A DNA stretch of 64,000 nucleotides from Palleronia sp. LCG004 (GCF_032931615.1 NZ_CP136759.1:372001-436000), one strand, 5' to 3'; counted from the first letter of the stretch, positions 46,284 through 56,411 are shown. The notes: a model not told the origin generated them from the letters alone. Program-made: numbers and translations.

Positions 46284-47590
46284 ACGTCCGCGCGCTGCTT
46301 GCCACCCTGCGTCGCGGCGAGGTGCCCGACCCGGCGGCGCTCGCCGAATTCGCGGGCGGGCTCGCCGATGGCCGCGTCACCGACGCGCAGGCCGGCGCCT
46401 TCGCGATGGCCGTCTGCACCGGGCCGGGCCTGGGCGAGGGGGGGCGCGTCACATTGACCCGCGCCATGGCCGACAGCGGCACGCGCCTGAACTGGGACGT
46501 GCAGGGCCCCGTCATCGACAAGCATTCCACGGGCGGCGTCGGCGATCCCGTCTCGCTGATCCTCGCCCCCGCGCTCGCGGCCTGCGGCGGTCATGTCCCG
46601 ATGATCTCGGGGCGCGGACTCGGCCATACCGGCGGGACGCTCGACAAGCTCGAGGCGATCCCCGGCTTCCGCATCGACCTCTCGCGTGACGAGATCGCCG
46701 CCCGCCTCGCCGATTGCGGTGCCGCGATCGTCGCCGCCACGGGCCAGATCGCGCCCGCCGACAAGCGTCTCTATGCCGTGCGCGACGTGACCTCGACCGT
46801 CGACCAGATCGACCTCATCACCGCGTCGATCCTGTCGAAGAAGCTCGCCGCCGGGCTCGATGCGCTGATCCTCGACGTCAAATGCGGCTCTGGGGCCTTC
46901 ATGCGGTCGCGGGCCGAGGCCCGCGCGCTGGCGCAGGTCCTGACCGCGACCGGATGCGGCGCGGGCCTGCCGACCGCCGCGCTCGTCACCGACATGGACC
47001 AGCCGCTCGCCCCCGCGATCGGCAACGCGGTCGAGGTCGCGGCGGTGATGCGCGTGCTCGACGGCACCCATCGCGACAGCCGCCTGCAACGCGTCACGGC
47101 GGCGCTGGGCGGCGCGTTGCTCCATATGGCGGGCCTTGCTCCCGACGCCGATGACGGTGCCGCGCGGATCGACGCGGCCATCGAGGACGGCCGCGCGCTC
47201 GGGATCTTCGCCGCCATGGTCGCGGGGCAGGGCGGGCCGCGCGACTTCGACACGCGCTGGGCCGAATATCTGGGCACCGCCCCGGTCCGCCGCGACGTGT
47301 CCGCCCGCGACGGCGGCATGCTTTCGGCCATCGACGGCACCGCGCTGGGGCAGGCGGTCGTGGCCTTGGGCGGCGGTCGGTTGCGCGAGGATGCGGCGAT
47401 CGACCATTCGGTCGGCCTCGACGCCATCGTGCCGCTCGGCGCGCGCCTCGCCCCCGGCGATCCGATCTGCCGGATCCACGCGGCCGACGACACCGCCGCC
47501 GAACGGGCCGAGGCCGCGATCCGCGCGGCCGTCACGCTGTCCGACGGCCCGCCCCCTGATGCGCCCCTCATCCTGGAACGTCTGACATGA
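46280..47590 (+). CDS. deoA: Thymidine phosphorylase
   Basis: Splits thymidine or deoxyuridine with phosphate into the free base and deoxyribose-1-phosphate; 436 aa, the normal length. The family signature [16 protein letters not shown] and the phosphate-binding [11 protein letters not shown] are present. The GTG start overlaps the cdd stop as GTGA, and its own stop overlaps the deoB ATG, so the three are translationally coupled. It passes deoxyribose-1-phosphate to DeoB and uracil to Upp. Confidence 0.96.
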   Translation: MNVRALLATLRRGEVPDPAALAEFAGGLADGRVTDAQAGAFAMAVCTGPGLGEGGRVTLTRAMADSGTRLNWDVQGPVIDKHSTGGVGDPVSLILAPALAACGGHVPMISGRGLGHTGGTLDKLEAIPGFRIDLSRDEIAARLADCGAAIVAATGQIAPADKRLYAVRDVTSTVDQIDLITASILSKKLAAGLDALILDVKCGSGAFMRSRAEARALAQVLTATGCGAGLPTAALVTDMDQPLAPAIGNAVEVAAVMRVLDGTHRDSRLQRVTAALGGALLHMAGLAPDADDGAARIDAAIEDGRALGIFAAMVAGQGGPRDFDTRWAEYLGTAPVRRDVSARDGGMLSAIDGTALGQAVVALGGGRLREDAAIDHSVGLDAIVPLGARLAPGDPICRIHAADDTAAERAEAAIRAAVTLSDGPPPDAPLILERLT

Positions 47591-48768
47591 CCGGCCGCGC
47601 CTTTCTCGTCGTCCTCGATTCCGTCGGTATCGGCGGCGCGCCCGATGCCGACAGCTTCGGCGACGAGGGCGCGAATACCGTCGGCCACATCGCCGAGGCG
47701 CTGGTCGGCACCGACCGCCCCCTGACGCTTCCCAATCTCGACGCGCTGGGCCTCGGCGCGGCGCTGACGCTGGCCTCAGGTCTGCGCGCGCCGGGGCTCG
47801 GGGCCGAGCCGCAGGGCCTCTGGGGGGGCGCGACCGAAATCTCTCCGGGCAAGGATACCCCGTCGGGTCACTGGGAACTCGCCGGACTGCCCGTGCCGTG
47901 GGACTGGACCTTCTTCCCGCCCGAGGATCCCGCCTTCCCGCCCGATCTGGTCGCGCGGGTCTGCGCGCTCGCCGGGACCGACGGCATCCTCGGCAACCGC
48001 CACGCCTCGGGCACCAACATCATCGAGGAGGAGGGGGCCGAGCATCTCCGCACCGGCTGGCCCATCTGCTACACCTCGACCGACAGCGTCTTCCAGATCG
48101 CCGCGCATGAGGAGGTCTTCGGCCTCGACCGACTGCTCGCGCTCTGCGAGGGGCTCGCGCCCGACCTCCACGCGCAAAAGGTCGGACGCGTCATCGCGCG
48201 GCCCTTCCTCGGCGACGAGGCGTCGGGCTTCAGCCGCACGTCGAACCGCCGCGACTATGCCATCGCGCCACCCGCGCCCACGCTCTGCGACTGGGCGCAC
48301 GATGCCGGGCGCGAGGTTCATTCCGTGGGCAAGATCGCCGACATCTTTTCGATGCGGGGCATCGACACCCGCGCCAAGGGCACCGATGCAGAACTGCTCG
48401 ACCATCTGCACGCCCGGATGGACGATGCCGCGCCCGGATCGTTCACCTTCGCCAATTTCGTCGAATTCGACAGCCTCTACGGCCACAGGCGCGACGCGGA
48501 CGGCTATGCCCGGCACCTCGAATGGTTCGATGCGGGCCTGCCCGGCCTGATCGATCGGCTCGGCCCCTCCGACATCCTCGTCATCACCGCCGATCACGGC
48601 AACGACCCGACCTGGCGCGGCACGGATCACACGCGTGAATGCGTGCCCGTCCTCGTCGCGGGGCGCGGGGCGGGGCGGATCGGCCCTTGCGCCTTCGTCG
48701 ATGTCGCGGCAAGCATCGCCGCGCATCTGGGCCTACCCGAGACCGGCCCTGGAAGGAGCTTTCTGTGA
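47587..48768 (+). CDS. deoB: Phosphopentomutase
   Basis: Interconverts (deoxy)ribose-1-phosphate and -5-phosphate; 393 aa. It is an alkaline-phosphatase-superfamily metalloenzyme, with the N-terminal metal aspartate in [13 protein letters not shown], the phosphorylated threonine region [10 protein letters not shown], and C-terminal [10 protein letters not shown] and TDHTRE metal ligands. ATGA overlap with deoA and a GTGA overlap with add. deoC, which would use its product, is not in the window. Confidence 0.96.
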   Translation: MTGRAFLVVLDSVGIGGAPDADSFGDEGANTVGHIAEALVGTDRPLTLPNLDALGLGAALTLASGLRAPGLGAEPQGLWGGATEISPGKDTPSGHWELAGLPVPWDWTFFPPEDPAFPPDLVARVCALAGTDGILGNRHASGTNIIEEEGAEHLRTGWPICYTSTDSVFQIAAHEEVFGLDRLLALCEGLAPDLHAQKVGRVIARPFLGDEASGFSRTSNRRDYAIAPPAPTLCDWAHDAGREVHSVGKIADIFSMRGIDTRAKGTDAELLDHLHARMDDAAPGSFTFANFVEFDSLYGHRRDADGYARHLEWFDAGLPGLIDRLGPSDILVITADHGNDPTWRGTDHTRECVPVLVAGRGAGRIGPCAFVDVAASIAAHLGLPETGPGRSFL

Positions 48769-49736
48769 CCGAAGACCTGCCGCGGATCGAACTGCATCTC
48801 CATCTCGAAGGCGCGGCCCCGCCCGCCTTCATCCGCGGCCTCGCCGCCGAGAAGGACGTTGACCTGTCGTCGATCTTCGATGATCGCGGAAACTATTCCT
48901 ACCGCGATTTCAATGACTTCCTCCGCATTTACGAGGCGGCCTGCACGGTCCTGCGAACGCCCGACGACTTCGCCCGCCTGACCCGCGCCGTGCTCGAGCA
49001 ATCGGCGGCCCAAGGCGTCGCCTATACCGAGATCTTCGTTTCGCCCGATTTTTGCGGCGGTCGCGACCTGGGGGCCTGGCGCGATTATCTCGCCGCCATC
49101 CGCGAGGCGGCCGGGGACGTTCCCGAGATCGAGATGCGGACCATCGCCACGATCATCCGCCATTTCGGCCCCGACGCCGCCCGCGAGACGGCGCGCTGCG
49201 CGGCCGAGACGGCGGGCGATTTCGTGACCGGCTTCGGCATGGGCGGGGACGAGTTCGCCGGCCATCCGCGCGACTTCGCCTATGCGTTCGACATGGCGCG
49301 CGAGGCCGGGCTCGGCCTCACCTCCCATGCGGGCGAATGGGGCGGGGCGAAATCCGTCCGCGACACGCTCGACCATCTGCGGGTCTCCCGCATCGGCCAC
49401 GGCATCGCGGCGATCGAGGATGCGGCGCTCGTTGAACGGCTCGCCCGCGACGGCATCACGCTCGAGGTCTGCCCGGGATCGAACGTGGCGCTCCGGGCCG
49501 TTCGCGGCTGGCGCGACCATCCGGTCGAACGTCTGCGCGAAGCGGGCGTGCCGCTCACCGTCTCGACCGACGATCCGCCCTTCTTCCACACGACGATGAC
49601 GCACGAGCACGAGCGTCTGGCCGAGACCTTCGGCTGGGAGCGCGAGACCTTCGCCGATATCGCCCGCACCGCCGCCCGCGCCGCCTTCTGCGACGAGGAG
49701 ACGCGTTCCGCGCTCCTCGCGCGCATCGACGCCTGA
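48765..49736 (+). CDS. add: Adenosine deaminase
   Basis: Deaminates adenosine and deoxyadenosine to inosine forms; 323 aa. The zinc ligands HLHLEG near the N-terminus, the histidine in TSHAGE with the catalytic glutamate, IGHG, and STDDPPFF with the metal aspartate are all visible. GGAAGGAG lies before the GTG, which overlaps the deoB stop. The longer upstream reading lies inside deoB and is rejected. Confidence 0.95.
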   Translation: MTEDLPRIELHLHLEGAAPPAFIRGLAAEKDVDLSSIFDDRGNYSYRDFNDFLRIYEAACTVLRTPDDFARLTRAVLEQSAAQGVAYTEIFVSPDFCGGRDLGAWRDYLAAIREAAGDVPEIEMRTIATIIRHFGPDAARETARCAAETAGDFVTGFGMGGDEFAGHPRDFAYAFDMAREAGLGLTSHAGEWGGAKSVRDTLDHLRVSRIGHGIAAIEDAALVERLARDGITLEVCPGSNVALRAVRGWRDHPVERLREAGVPLTVSTDDPPFFHTTMTHEHERLAETFGWERETFADIARTAARAAFCDEETRSALLARIDA

Positions 49737-49754
49737 TTGCCCAGAGGACCCGAT

Positions 49755-50384
49755 ATGCAGCATCTCACGATCGTCGATCACCCGCTGATCCAGCACAAGC
49801 TGACCCTGATGCGCGACAGGACCTCCTCCACCGCGCTCTTCCGGGCGCTCCTGCGCGAGATCAGCCAGCTCCTCGCCTACGAGATCACGCGCGACCTTCC
49901 GGTGACGACCACGCGCATCGACACCCCGATCGAGCCGATGGACGCCCCGACGCTCGACGGGCGCAAGCTGGCCCTCATCTCGATCCTGCGGGCCGGGAAC
50001 GGGATGCTTGACGGGATGCTCGAACTCATCCCGTCGGCGCGGGTGGGGTTCGTCGGGCTCTATCGCGACGAGGAGACGCTTCAGCCGGTCGAGTACTATT
50101 TCAAGGTTCCCGACCTGATGGACGAGCGTGTGGTGATCGCGGTCGATCCCATGCTCGCCACCGGCAACAGCTCGGCCGCCGCGATCGACAGGCTCAAGGC
50201 GGCGGGCGCGCGCGACATCCGGTTCCTCTGCCTGCTCGCCTCCCCCGAGGGCGTCGCGCGGATGAAGGAAGCGCATCCCGACGTGCCGATCGTCACCGCC
50301 GCGCTCGATGCGCGGCTGAACGAAAAGGGCTATATCGTGCCCGGACTGGGCGATGCAGGCGACCGGATGTTCGGCACCAAATAG
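49755..50384 (+). CDS. upp: Uracil phosphoribosyltransferase
   Basis: Converts uracil and PRPP to UMP; 209 aa, the usual size. [13 protein letters not shown] at the N-terminus, the PRPP-binding [14 protein letters not shown] and the C-terminal [13 protein letters not shown] are family signatures. It lies 18 nt after add and ends the salvage operon. It recaptures uracil released by DeoA. Converging with the gene at 50392. Confidence 0.97.
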   Translation: MQHLTIVDHPLIQHKLTLMRDRTSSTALFRALLREISQLLAYEITRDLPVTTTRIDTPIEPMDAPTLDGRKLALISILRAGNGMLDGMLELIPSARVGFVGLYRDEETLQPVEYYFKVPDLMDERVVIAVDPMLATGNSSAAAIDRLKAAGARDIRFLCLLASPEGVARMKEAHPDVPIVTAALDARLNEKGYIVPGLGDAGDRMFGTK

Positions 50385-50391
50385 GGCGGCC

Positions 50392-51408
50392 TCAGCCCGC
50401 GCAGATCTGCTGCAGGGCGCGCCATTCCCCGGCGGGCAGGACCGGTTCCGCTTCGGCGGCCGTGACCGGATCGGCCTCGATCAGCGGGTCCATGCTCTCT
50501 CCCGCGGCCTCGCGCGCCTCGGCATAGGGCGTCGCGGGGATGCGAGCCTCTTCCATCTTTTCCAGGAATATCTCGGCCGATAGCGGGTCCTGCGGTTCCG
50601 ACAGCAGCGATTGCGCATAATCGGCAAGCGCGATGTCGGGGATCTCGCCCCGCGTCAGCAGGTTGACCGCCGCACCCGGCCCCGCATGCTCGAGCAGCCG
50701 CGCGATGGGATCGACGGCCTCGGCGCGGGCAAGCTCGGCCACGACATATCCCGCGACGGCCTCCGGGCCGTCGCTGTCCTCGACGAGCGTGCGGTCGAGC
50801 AGGACGATATTGCCCGGCAGATGCTCGGCTGTCCGGGGGCCGTCGGGCAGGACCACGATCTGCCCCCCGCCGGGCCCGAGCACGCGCCGCGACAATTCGG
50901 CGAGCGGCTGGCGCGCGGCCTCCGCCTGACAGGGTTCGCCTTCGATCAGGGTGATCTCGCGCAGGAGGCGCAGGCCGGTATCGGCGCGCACCGCCGGGGG
51001 GGCGACCGAGGCCGCATGCCGGACGAGGGCCCCCGGAAGCCACAGCACGCCGCCCGCCAGAAGCGCCGCGAGGATCACGCCCAGGATCGCGCTGCGGACC
51101 CATCCGTGCCGCGGGCGGTGCCGGGCGATCACGCGGTGCACCGTCTCGATCGCCTCGATCATGTCGGTGTCGTCGAGTTCCAGCGTCTCGGCCGCGTCGG
51201 GGCCGGGGGCGAAGATCGCGGGCATCTCGCCGGGATTCTGCCGCTCGGTCGCGGGAAGCGACCAATGCGTGAGCGGCCGTTCGGACATGTCGGTGATGGA
51301 GATCGTCGCATCGCCCAGCGACACGATCACGTCGCGCGGGTCCGTGCCGGGTGCCTCGGTCCAGAGCCCCGAGGCCTCGAGCCGTTCGTACCCCCTCAGG
51401 ACGACCAT
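50392..51408 (-). CDS. Hypothetical membrane-anchored protein
   Basis: A 338-aa protein. An N-terminal cytoplasmic domain of about 100 residues opens with a beta-strand pattern (GYERLEASGLW, DVIVSLGDATISI). One transmembrane helix at about 107-127 follows, then a large soluble domain. Around 'GYVVAELARAEAVDP' it resembles the helix that carries HExxH in M48-type peptidases, but the metal histidines are absent. So it could be a non-catalytic relative, or the likeness may be chance. Not recognised as a named family. The short space to upp is convergent. Confidence 0.65.
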   Translation of the reverse strand: MVVLRGYERLEASGLWTEAPGTDPRDVIVSLGDATISITDMSERPLTHWSLPATERQNPGEMPAIFAPGPDAAETLELDDTDMIEAIETVHRVIARHRPRHGWVRSAILGVILAALLAGGVLWLPGALVRHAASVAPPAVRADTGLRLLREITLIEGEPCQAEAARQPLAELSRRVLGPGGGQIVVLPDGPRTAEHLPGNIVLLDRTLVEDSDGPEAVAGYVVAELARAEAVDPIARLLEHAGPGAAVNLLTRGEIPDIALADYAQSLLSEPQDPLSAEIFLEKMEEARIPATPYAEAREAAGESMDPLIEADPVTAAEAEPVLPAGEWRALQQICAG

Positions 51409-51585
51409 CGATCTGCCCCTCCGGCGGTGATGACGCTCCTTCTCCGGGCGGTCCTGTCCCTAGCGCTTGGTAAAGCCGTCATGCCGCCTGTCGTCCCGAT
51501 CGAAGATCCGGGGGCGAGTATCGCGCCTCGGGGCGGCAATGCAAAGACCGTGCGAGCGGCCACCGCACGATAATCGGCCGGGCGC

Positions 51586-51614
51586 GGCAACGGTTTCGCG
51601 GCGAAACCGTTGCC
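51586..51614. terminator. 13-bp hairpin downstream of fadJ-type gene
   Basis: GGCAACGGTTTCG and CGAAACCGTTGCC are perfect complements around CGG. It lies 15 nt beyond the stop of the leftward beta-oxidation operon. There is no U tract in the leftward direction, but stem strength and position fit the operon end. Confidence 0.6.
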
Positions 51615-51628
51615 GAAACCCACCGTAC

Positions 51629-53833
51629 TCAGGCCGCAGCGCGTGCGGAGCCGTCGCCGAACCGGGCGTAGAAGCCCTGTTTGTCCTCAGCCATCTCGCG
51701 CAGGAGGGCGGGACAGGCGAAGCGCGGGCCTTCCGCCGCCTCGAGCGTCTCGCAGATCTCCACCGCGCGGGCCGCGCCGATCATGTCGAGCCAACCGAAC
51801 GGACCACCGGACCAGGGGGCGAAGCCCCATCCGAGGATCGCGCCCACATCGCCCTCGCGGATATCCTCGAGCACGCCATCCTCGAAGGCGCGCACCGCCT
51901 CGAGCACGCCCGCCATCATCAGGCGGTGCTGCACGCGGGTCAGCTCCGGCTGGTCGGTATCGTCGCTGCCGTAGCGCTCGGACAGGCCGTGCCAGAGGCC
52001 CTGCCGCTTGCCGTCGGTGCCGTAATCGTAGAAGCCCGCGCCCGCCTTGCGGCCCATCCGCCCCTCGTCGGCCATGGCGAAGAGGACCTCGTCCACGGCA
52101 CCGTCGGGATAGGCATCGCCCATCGCGGCGCGGGTCGCGCGGGCGATGCGGACGCCGAGTTCGATCGAGGTCTCGTCGATGAGCTGCAACGGCCCGAGCG
52201 GGAAGCCCAGCATCCGTGCCGCGTTCTCGATCAGCGCGGGGTTGACCCCTTCGCCGACCATGCGGACGCCCTCGTTGATATAGGGGATGATGCAGCGGTT
52301 GGCGTAGAAGAACCGCGCGTCGTTCACGACGATCGGCGTCTTGCGGATCTGCCGCACGAAATCGAGCGCCTTGGCCACCGCGCGGTCGCCGGTCCCGGCC
52401 CCCTTGATGATCTCGACCAGCATCATCTTGTCGACGGGCGAGAAGAAATGGATGCCGATGAAATCGCCGGGTCGTCCGCTCGCCTTCGCGAGATCGCCGA
52501 TCGGCAGGGTCGAGGTATTGGTCGCGATGATGCAGTCGGGGCCCACGGCGGCCTCGACCGCGCGGGTGACCTCGGCCTTGATGCCGGGGTCCTCGAACAC
52601 GGCCTCGATCACGAGGTCGCAGCCCGACAGCGCCTCGTATTCGGTGGTCGCGTTGATCCGGCCCAGCACCTCGGCCTTCTTCTCCTCGGTGACCTTGCGG
52701 CGGCTCACGCCCTTCTGGAGGATGCCCTCGGCATGCGACTTGCCGCGGTCGGCATCGGCCTGTTCCCGGTCGATCAACACGACGTCGATCCCGGCATTCG
52801 CCGCGACGTAGGCGATGCCGGCCCCCATCATGCCCGCGCCCATGATGCCGAGCTTTCGGACCTTCTGGTCCGGCACGTCGGGCCGGTTCGCGCCCTTCTC
52901 GAGCGCCTGCTTGTTGAGAAAGAGCGACCGGATCATTGCCGAGGAGGACGGGTCCATCAGCACGCTGACGAAATGGCGGGCCTCGATCCTGAGGGCGGTG
53001 TCGAAGGGAACGAGCGCGCCCTCGTAGACCGCCGAGAGGAGCGCCTTGGCCGCCGGATAGACCCCTTGGGTCTTGCCGTTCACCATCGCCGAGGCCCCGA
53101 CGAAGGTCATGAAGCCCGCCGGGTGATAGGGCGCGCCGCCGGGCATCTTCCAGCCCTTCTGGTCCCAGGGTTTGACGATGTCGGCGTCGCCCGCCTGCAG
53201 CACCCATGCCCTGGCATCGGAGAGCGGGTCGGCCGTGACTTCGTCGATCAGGCCCGCGCCCTTCGCGGCCCTGGGCTCCATCATCTTGCCCTCGAGCAGG
53301 ACGGGCGCGGCGGCCATGACGCCGACCATGCGGCTGAACCGCGTCGTGCCGCCCGCGCCGGGAAAGAGGCCCACCATGATCTCGGGCAGGCCGATCCGGG
53401 CCTTGGGATCGTCGGTCATGAAGCGGCGGTGACAGGCCAGCGCGATCTCGGTGCCGATGCCCGCGCATGTGCCGGGCAGGGCGCAGGCCACGGGCTTGCC
53501 GCCCTTGTTGGTCTTGGGATCGGCACCCGCGCGCTCGATCTTTCGCAGGATGCGGTGCCCCTCCATCGTGAAGTCGAAGAGCGCCTGCGCGGGCGCGTCG
53601 CCCGACCGCTCGCGGATATTGGCGAGCACATTCAGATCCATCCCGCCCGCGAAATCCTTCTTGCCGGAGGTGATGACGATGCCCTTGACCGCGTCGTCGG
53701 CGAGCGCCTCGTCGATCATCCCCTCGACGAGGGCGAAGGCCTCCTCGGTCAGGGTGTTCATCGACTTCGACTTCGCGTCCCAGGTGATGATCGCGACGCC
53801 GTCGGCATCCGTCTCCATCGTGAAGTCGGTCAT
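51629..53833 (-). CDS. fadJ: Bifunctional enoyl-CoA hydratase/3-hydroxyacyl-CoA dehydrogenase (FadB/FadJ type)
   Basis: Carries out the second and third steps of fatty-acid beta-oxidation; 734 aa. An N-terminal crotonase domain (about 1-200, with GIGTEIALACH and GLPEIMVGLFPGAGGT) is joined to an NAD-binding domain (GIMGAGMMGAGIAYVAA near 340) and a C-terminal dehydrogenase domain with NRCIIPYINEG. ATG at 53833 overlaps the NTF2-like gene by ATGA. Last gene of the leftward operon. FadJ versus FadB naming is a judgement, since the thiolase is a separate upstream gene. Confidence 0.92.
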   Translation of the reverse strand: MTDFTMETDADGVAIITWDAKSKSMNTLTEEAFALVEGMIDEALADDAVKGIVITSGKKDFAGGMDLNVLANIRERSGDAPAQALFDFTMEGHRILRKIERAGADPKTNKGGKPVACALPGTCAGIGTEIALACHRRFMTDDPKARIGLPEIMVGLFPGAGGTTRFSRMVGVMAAAPVLLEGKMMEPRAAKGAGLIDEVTADPLSDARAWVLQAGDADIVKPWDQKGWKMPGGAPYHPAGFMTFVGASAMVNGKTQGVYPAAKALLSAVYEGALVPFDTALRIEARHFVSVLMDPSSSAMIRSLFLNKQALEKGANRPDVPDQKVRKLGIMGAGMMGAGIAYVAANAGIDVVLIDREQADADRGKSHAEGILQKGVSRRKVTEEKKAEVLGRINATTEYEALSGCDLVIEAVFEDPGIKAEVTRAVEAAVGPDCIIATNTSTLPIGDLAKASGRPGDFIGIHFFSPVDKMMLVEIIKGAGTGDRAVAKALDFVRQIRKTPIVVNDARFFYANRCIIPYINEGVRMVGEGVNPALIENAARMLGFPLGPLQLIDETSIELGVRIARATRAAMGDAYPDGAVDEVLFAMADEGRMGRKAGAGFYDYGTDGKRQGLWHGLSERYGSDDTDQPELTRVQHRLMMAGVLEAVRAFEDGVLEDIREGDVGAILGWGFAPWSGGPFGWLDMIGAARAVEICETLEAAEGPRFACPALLREMAEDKQGFYARFGDGSARAAA

Positions 53834-54303
53834 GTCTTCTTCTCCCTCGTGAAGCGGGCGATCGCCTCGCCACTGTCTGAAATCCTGTCGGTCCGGGGCT
53901 CGGTCAGCGGGAAGGAACGGTTCTCGACGCCCACCCAGATCGCCGTCGCACGCCATCCGCCGTTCTGCGCCGCGAGGACGACCGAGCCGGGATAGGGCGG
54001 GCAGACCGCGACGCCCGCGCGCCGTAGCTCGGTGGTGTAGCGGCAGAGGATGCGGTTCGGCCCCACCGGATCGATCGCGTCGATCTCGCGCAGACCCTCG
54101 TCGGCCCCGAGACCGTGGACCATCTCGATCCATTCCCCGAACGTGCGGGCGAGCGCGGCCTCGGTCGCGATGACCGAGTGGCCGTTGATGGTGGAAACCT
54201 CGAAGGGCAGGGCGACGCGTTGTCGGAACCCGTCGAAGTCGCGGCTGAAGGTGAACGCGCCCGTCGCGTCCAGCCATTCGCGGATTGCGGTCCGGCCGAC
54301 CAT
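53830..54303 (-). CDS. NTF2/SnoaL-like small protein in the beta-oxidation operon
   Basis: A 157-aa protein with the alternating helix/strand pattern of the NTF2-like cone fold: an opening helix (AIREWLDATGAF), a curved sheet and an AIWVGVENRSF strand. No catalytic residues can be named. It overlaps the thiolase stop by one base and the fadJ start by four, so its synthesis is tied to both. Its function is unknown; an accessory role in acyl-CoA metabolism is inferred only from position. Confidence 0.7.
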   Translation of the reverse strand: MVGRTAIREWLDATGAFTFSRDFDGFRQRVALPFEVSTINGHSVIATEAALARTFGEWIEMVHGLGADEGLREIDAIDPVGPNRILCRYTTELRRAGVAVCPPYPGSVVLAAQNGGWRATAIWVGVENRSFPLTEPRTDRISDSGEAIARFTREKKT

Positions 54304-55514
54304 CAGACCCGCTCGAGGATTGTCGCGGCCCCCATTCCAGAAGCTACGCAGAGCGTGGCGAGCCCGGTCTCGCGGTCGGTGCGCTCCATCTCGTCCAGAA
54401 GCGTGCCGAGGATGATCGCGCCCGTCGCCCCCAGCGGATGCCCCATGGCGATCGCCCCGCCGTTGGGGTTCACGCGCGCATGGTCGACCCCGAAGGCCTG
54501 CATGAAGCGCAGCACCACGGCCGAGAACGCCTCGTTCACCTCGAAGAGGTCGATGTCGCCGATCTCCATGCCGCTGTCGCGCAGGATCTTCTCGGTCACG
54601 GGGACGGGGCCCGTCAGCATGATCGTCGGATCGGTGCCGATCTTGGCCGTCGCGCGGATCCGGGCGCGGGGCTTGAGGCCGTGCGCGCGGCCGAATTCCG
54701 CGTCGCCGATCAGCAGGCCCGCCGCGCCGTCGACGATGCCCGAGGAATTGCCGGCATGGTGGACATGCGCGATCCGCTCGAGATGCGGGTATTTCATGAG
54801 TGCGACCTTGTCGAAGCCCGGCATCGTCTCGCCCATGTCCTTGAAGGACGGCGCGAGCGCGCCCAGGGCCTGCATGTCGGTGCCGGGGCGCATGTGCTCG
54901 TCATGGCCCAGGATCGAGAGGCCGTTGCGGTCCTTGATCTCGATGATCGACTTCTGGAACCGGTCTTCGGCCCAGGCGGCGGCGGCGCGCTTCTGGCTCT
55001 CGACGGCGAAGGCGTCGGCATCGTCGCGGGAGAATCCGTATTCGGTGGCGATGATGTCGGCCGAGATGCCCTGCGGTACGAAATAGGTCTCCATCGCGAC
55101 GCTCGGATCGACGGCGATGGCGGCCCCGTCGCTGCCCATGGCGACGCGGCCCATCATCTCGACACCGCCCGCGATATAGCCGTGGCCGGCCCCGCCGCGG
55201 ATCTGGGCGGCGGCCATGTTCACGGCCTCCAGCCCGCTCGCGCAGAAGCGGTTGATCGAGACGCCGGGGATCCGCTCGTCGAGGGAGGAGGCCAGCACGG
55301 CGGTCCGGGCGAGACAGCCGCCCTGTTCGGCGACCTGCGTGACGTTGCCCCAGATCACGTCCTCGACCGCGTGCCCCTCAAGCCCGTTGCGCTGGGCGAT
55401 CGCGTCGAGGATCTGCGCGCTCAGACGCACGCTCGTCACCTCGTGCAGCGCGCCGTCCTTGCGCCCCTTTCCGCGCGGGCTGCGCACGGCATCGTAGATA
55501 TAGGCGTCGTTCAT
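54303..55514 (-). CDS. Acetyl-CoA C-acyltransferase (thiolase)
   Basis: Cleaves 3-ketoacyl-CoA to acetyl-CoA and a shortened acyl-CoA; 403 aa. The nucleophile is C91 in NRFCASGLEA, the second cysteine C389 in LCVASGMG, and NEAF and GHPLGATGA carry the oxyanion and histidine residues. The frame stays open upstream across the GST gene; the ATG at 55514, in ATGA overlap with the GST stop, gives the normal length. It completes the beta-oxidation cycle with the FadJ-type protein. Confidence 0.94.
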   Translation of the reverse strand: MNDAYIYDAVRSPRGKGRKDGALHEVTSVRLSAQILDAIAQRNGLEGHAVEDVIWGNVTQVAEQGGCLARTAVLASSLDERIPGVSINRFCASGLEAVNMAAAQIRGGAGHGYIAGGVEMMGRVAMGSDGAAIAVDPSVAMETYFVPQGISADIIATEYGFSRDDADAFAVESQKRAAAAWAEDRFQKSIIEIKDRNGLSILGHDEHMRPGTDMQALGALAPSFKDMGETMPGFDKVALMKYPHLERIAHVHHAGNSSGIVDGAAGLLIGDAEFGRAHGLKPRARIRATAKIGTDPTIMLTGPVPVTEKILRDSGMEIGDIDLFEVNEAFSAVVLRFMQAFGVDHARVNPNGGAIAMGHPLGATGAIILGTLLDEMERTDRETGLATLCVASGMGAATILERV

Positions 55515-56155
55515 GTCGCTTCTCCTTGGGGCTCCGGGCGGCGCGGCATCAGGTCGTAGGGATGTTTCCAGCCCGGCAGCGCCTCGATCGCGGAGAGCCA
55601 CCGGTCTATCGCGGGCCAGTCGGCCCTCTCGAAGCCGAAGGGCTCGGGGTAGAACAGGTAGGAACAGCAGGAGAGATCGGCGACGGTGACGTCGCGGCCG
55701 ACGATCCAGTCGCGATCCGCGAGATGCGTGTCGAGAACCTGGTAGGTCCCCTGCAGGCGGTTCCGCATGAAGTCGATCACGGGCCCGGGGCGCTTGTCCT
55801 CGGGCAGGAAGTTCATCAGGAACCGCGTCGCGCCGGCCTGTCCGCTGAGCTTGTGATTGTCCCAGAATTGCCAGCGCAGCACCTCCGCCGCCTCGGCCGG
55901 CGCGCCGCCGAGCCGGCCCGTCCGTTCCACGATGTGCTGCTGGATGACGCCCGACTGGGTGAGACGCAGATCGCCGTCGACCATCACGGGAACCTCGCCC
56001 ATGACGTTGTGCGCCTCGCGCCATTCATCGGTGCGGGTTTCGCCATTGAAGAAATCGACGAAGACCGGCCGCCAGTCGAGGCCCGTCAGTTCGAGTGCGA
56101 TGGCCGCCTTGTAGGCGTTTCCGGATTCTCCGAAGCAGTGAAGTTCGATCGTCAT
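55511..56155 (-). CDS. Glutathione S-transferase family protein
   Basis: Cytosolic GST fold, 214 aa. The N-terminal thioredoxin-like domain starts with IELHCFGESGNAYKAAIALELTG, where Ser10/Asn12 are candidate glutathione contacts, and has the cis-Pro in EVPVMVDGD followed by LTQSGVI. An all-helical C-terminal domain follows with the DRDWIVGRDVTVADLS capping motif. It is translationally coupled to the thiolase. Its partner substrate is unknown. Confidence 0.9.
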   Translation of the reverse strand: MTIELHCFGESGNAYKAAIALELTGLDWRPVFVDFFNGETRTDEWREAHNVMGEVPVMVDGDLRLTQSGVIQQHIVERTGRLGGAPAEAAEVLRWQFWDNHKLSGQAGATRFLMNFLPEDKRPGPVIDFMRNRLQGTYQVLDTHLADRDWIVGRDVTVADLSCCSYLFYPEPFGFERADWPAIDRWLSAIEALPGWKHPYDLMPRRPEPQGEAT

Positions 56156-56210
56156 GTCGTCCTCGTGTCGTCGGTTGCGCCGCGGGGGCTTCGCGCCCCC
56201 GCACCCCCGC

Positions 56211-56235
56211 GGAGTATTTCTCGACAGATGAAGCC
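56211..56235 (+). repeat. Intergenic repeat, plus orientation
   Basis: GGAGTATTTC, TC, GACAGATGAAGCC. It matches the inverted copy at 56371-56395 at 23 of 25 positions. It is preceded by a GC-rich hairpin and ACCCCCGC. I recall this motif as frequent downstream of genes in Rhodobacterales genomes. Confidence 0.6.
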
Positions 56236-56370
56236 CGATGCTAACCGTCGATTAAAGATCGTGCGATACCTTTCTCGGGCGGTACAGGCTGGAGAGCCGA
56301 TGACCGCGACAGGTGAAGCTCCGTCCCGGTCGTTTGGCGTCGATGCTGTCGTCGGGACGGAGTGCCCCGC

Positions 56371-56411
56371 GGCTTCATCTGTCCCGAAATACTCCCGCCG
56401 GAGGCGTTGCC
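56371..56411 (-). repeat. Intergenic repeat, minus orientation
   Basis: Read on the minus strand it is GGCAACGCCTCCGGCGGGAG then TATTTCGGGACAGATGAAGCC. The CGCC/GGCG stem lies 43-60 nt after the acyl-CoA dehydrogenase stop, so it probably acts as its transcript end. Confidence 0.6.
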
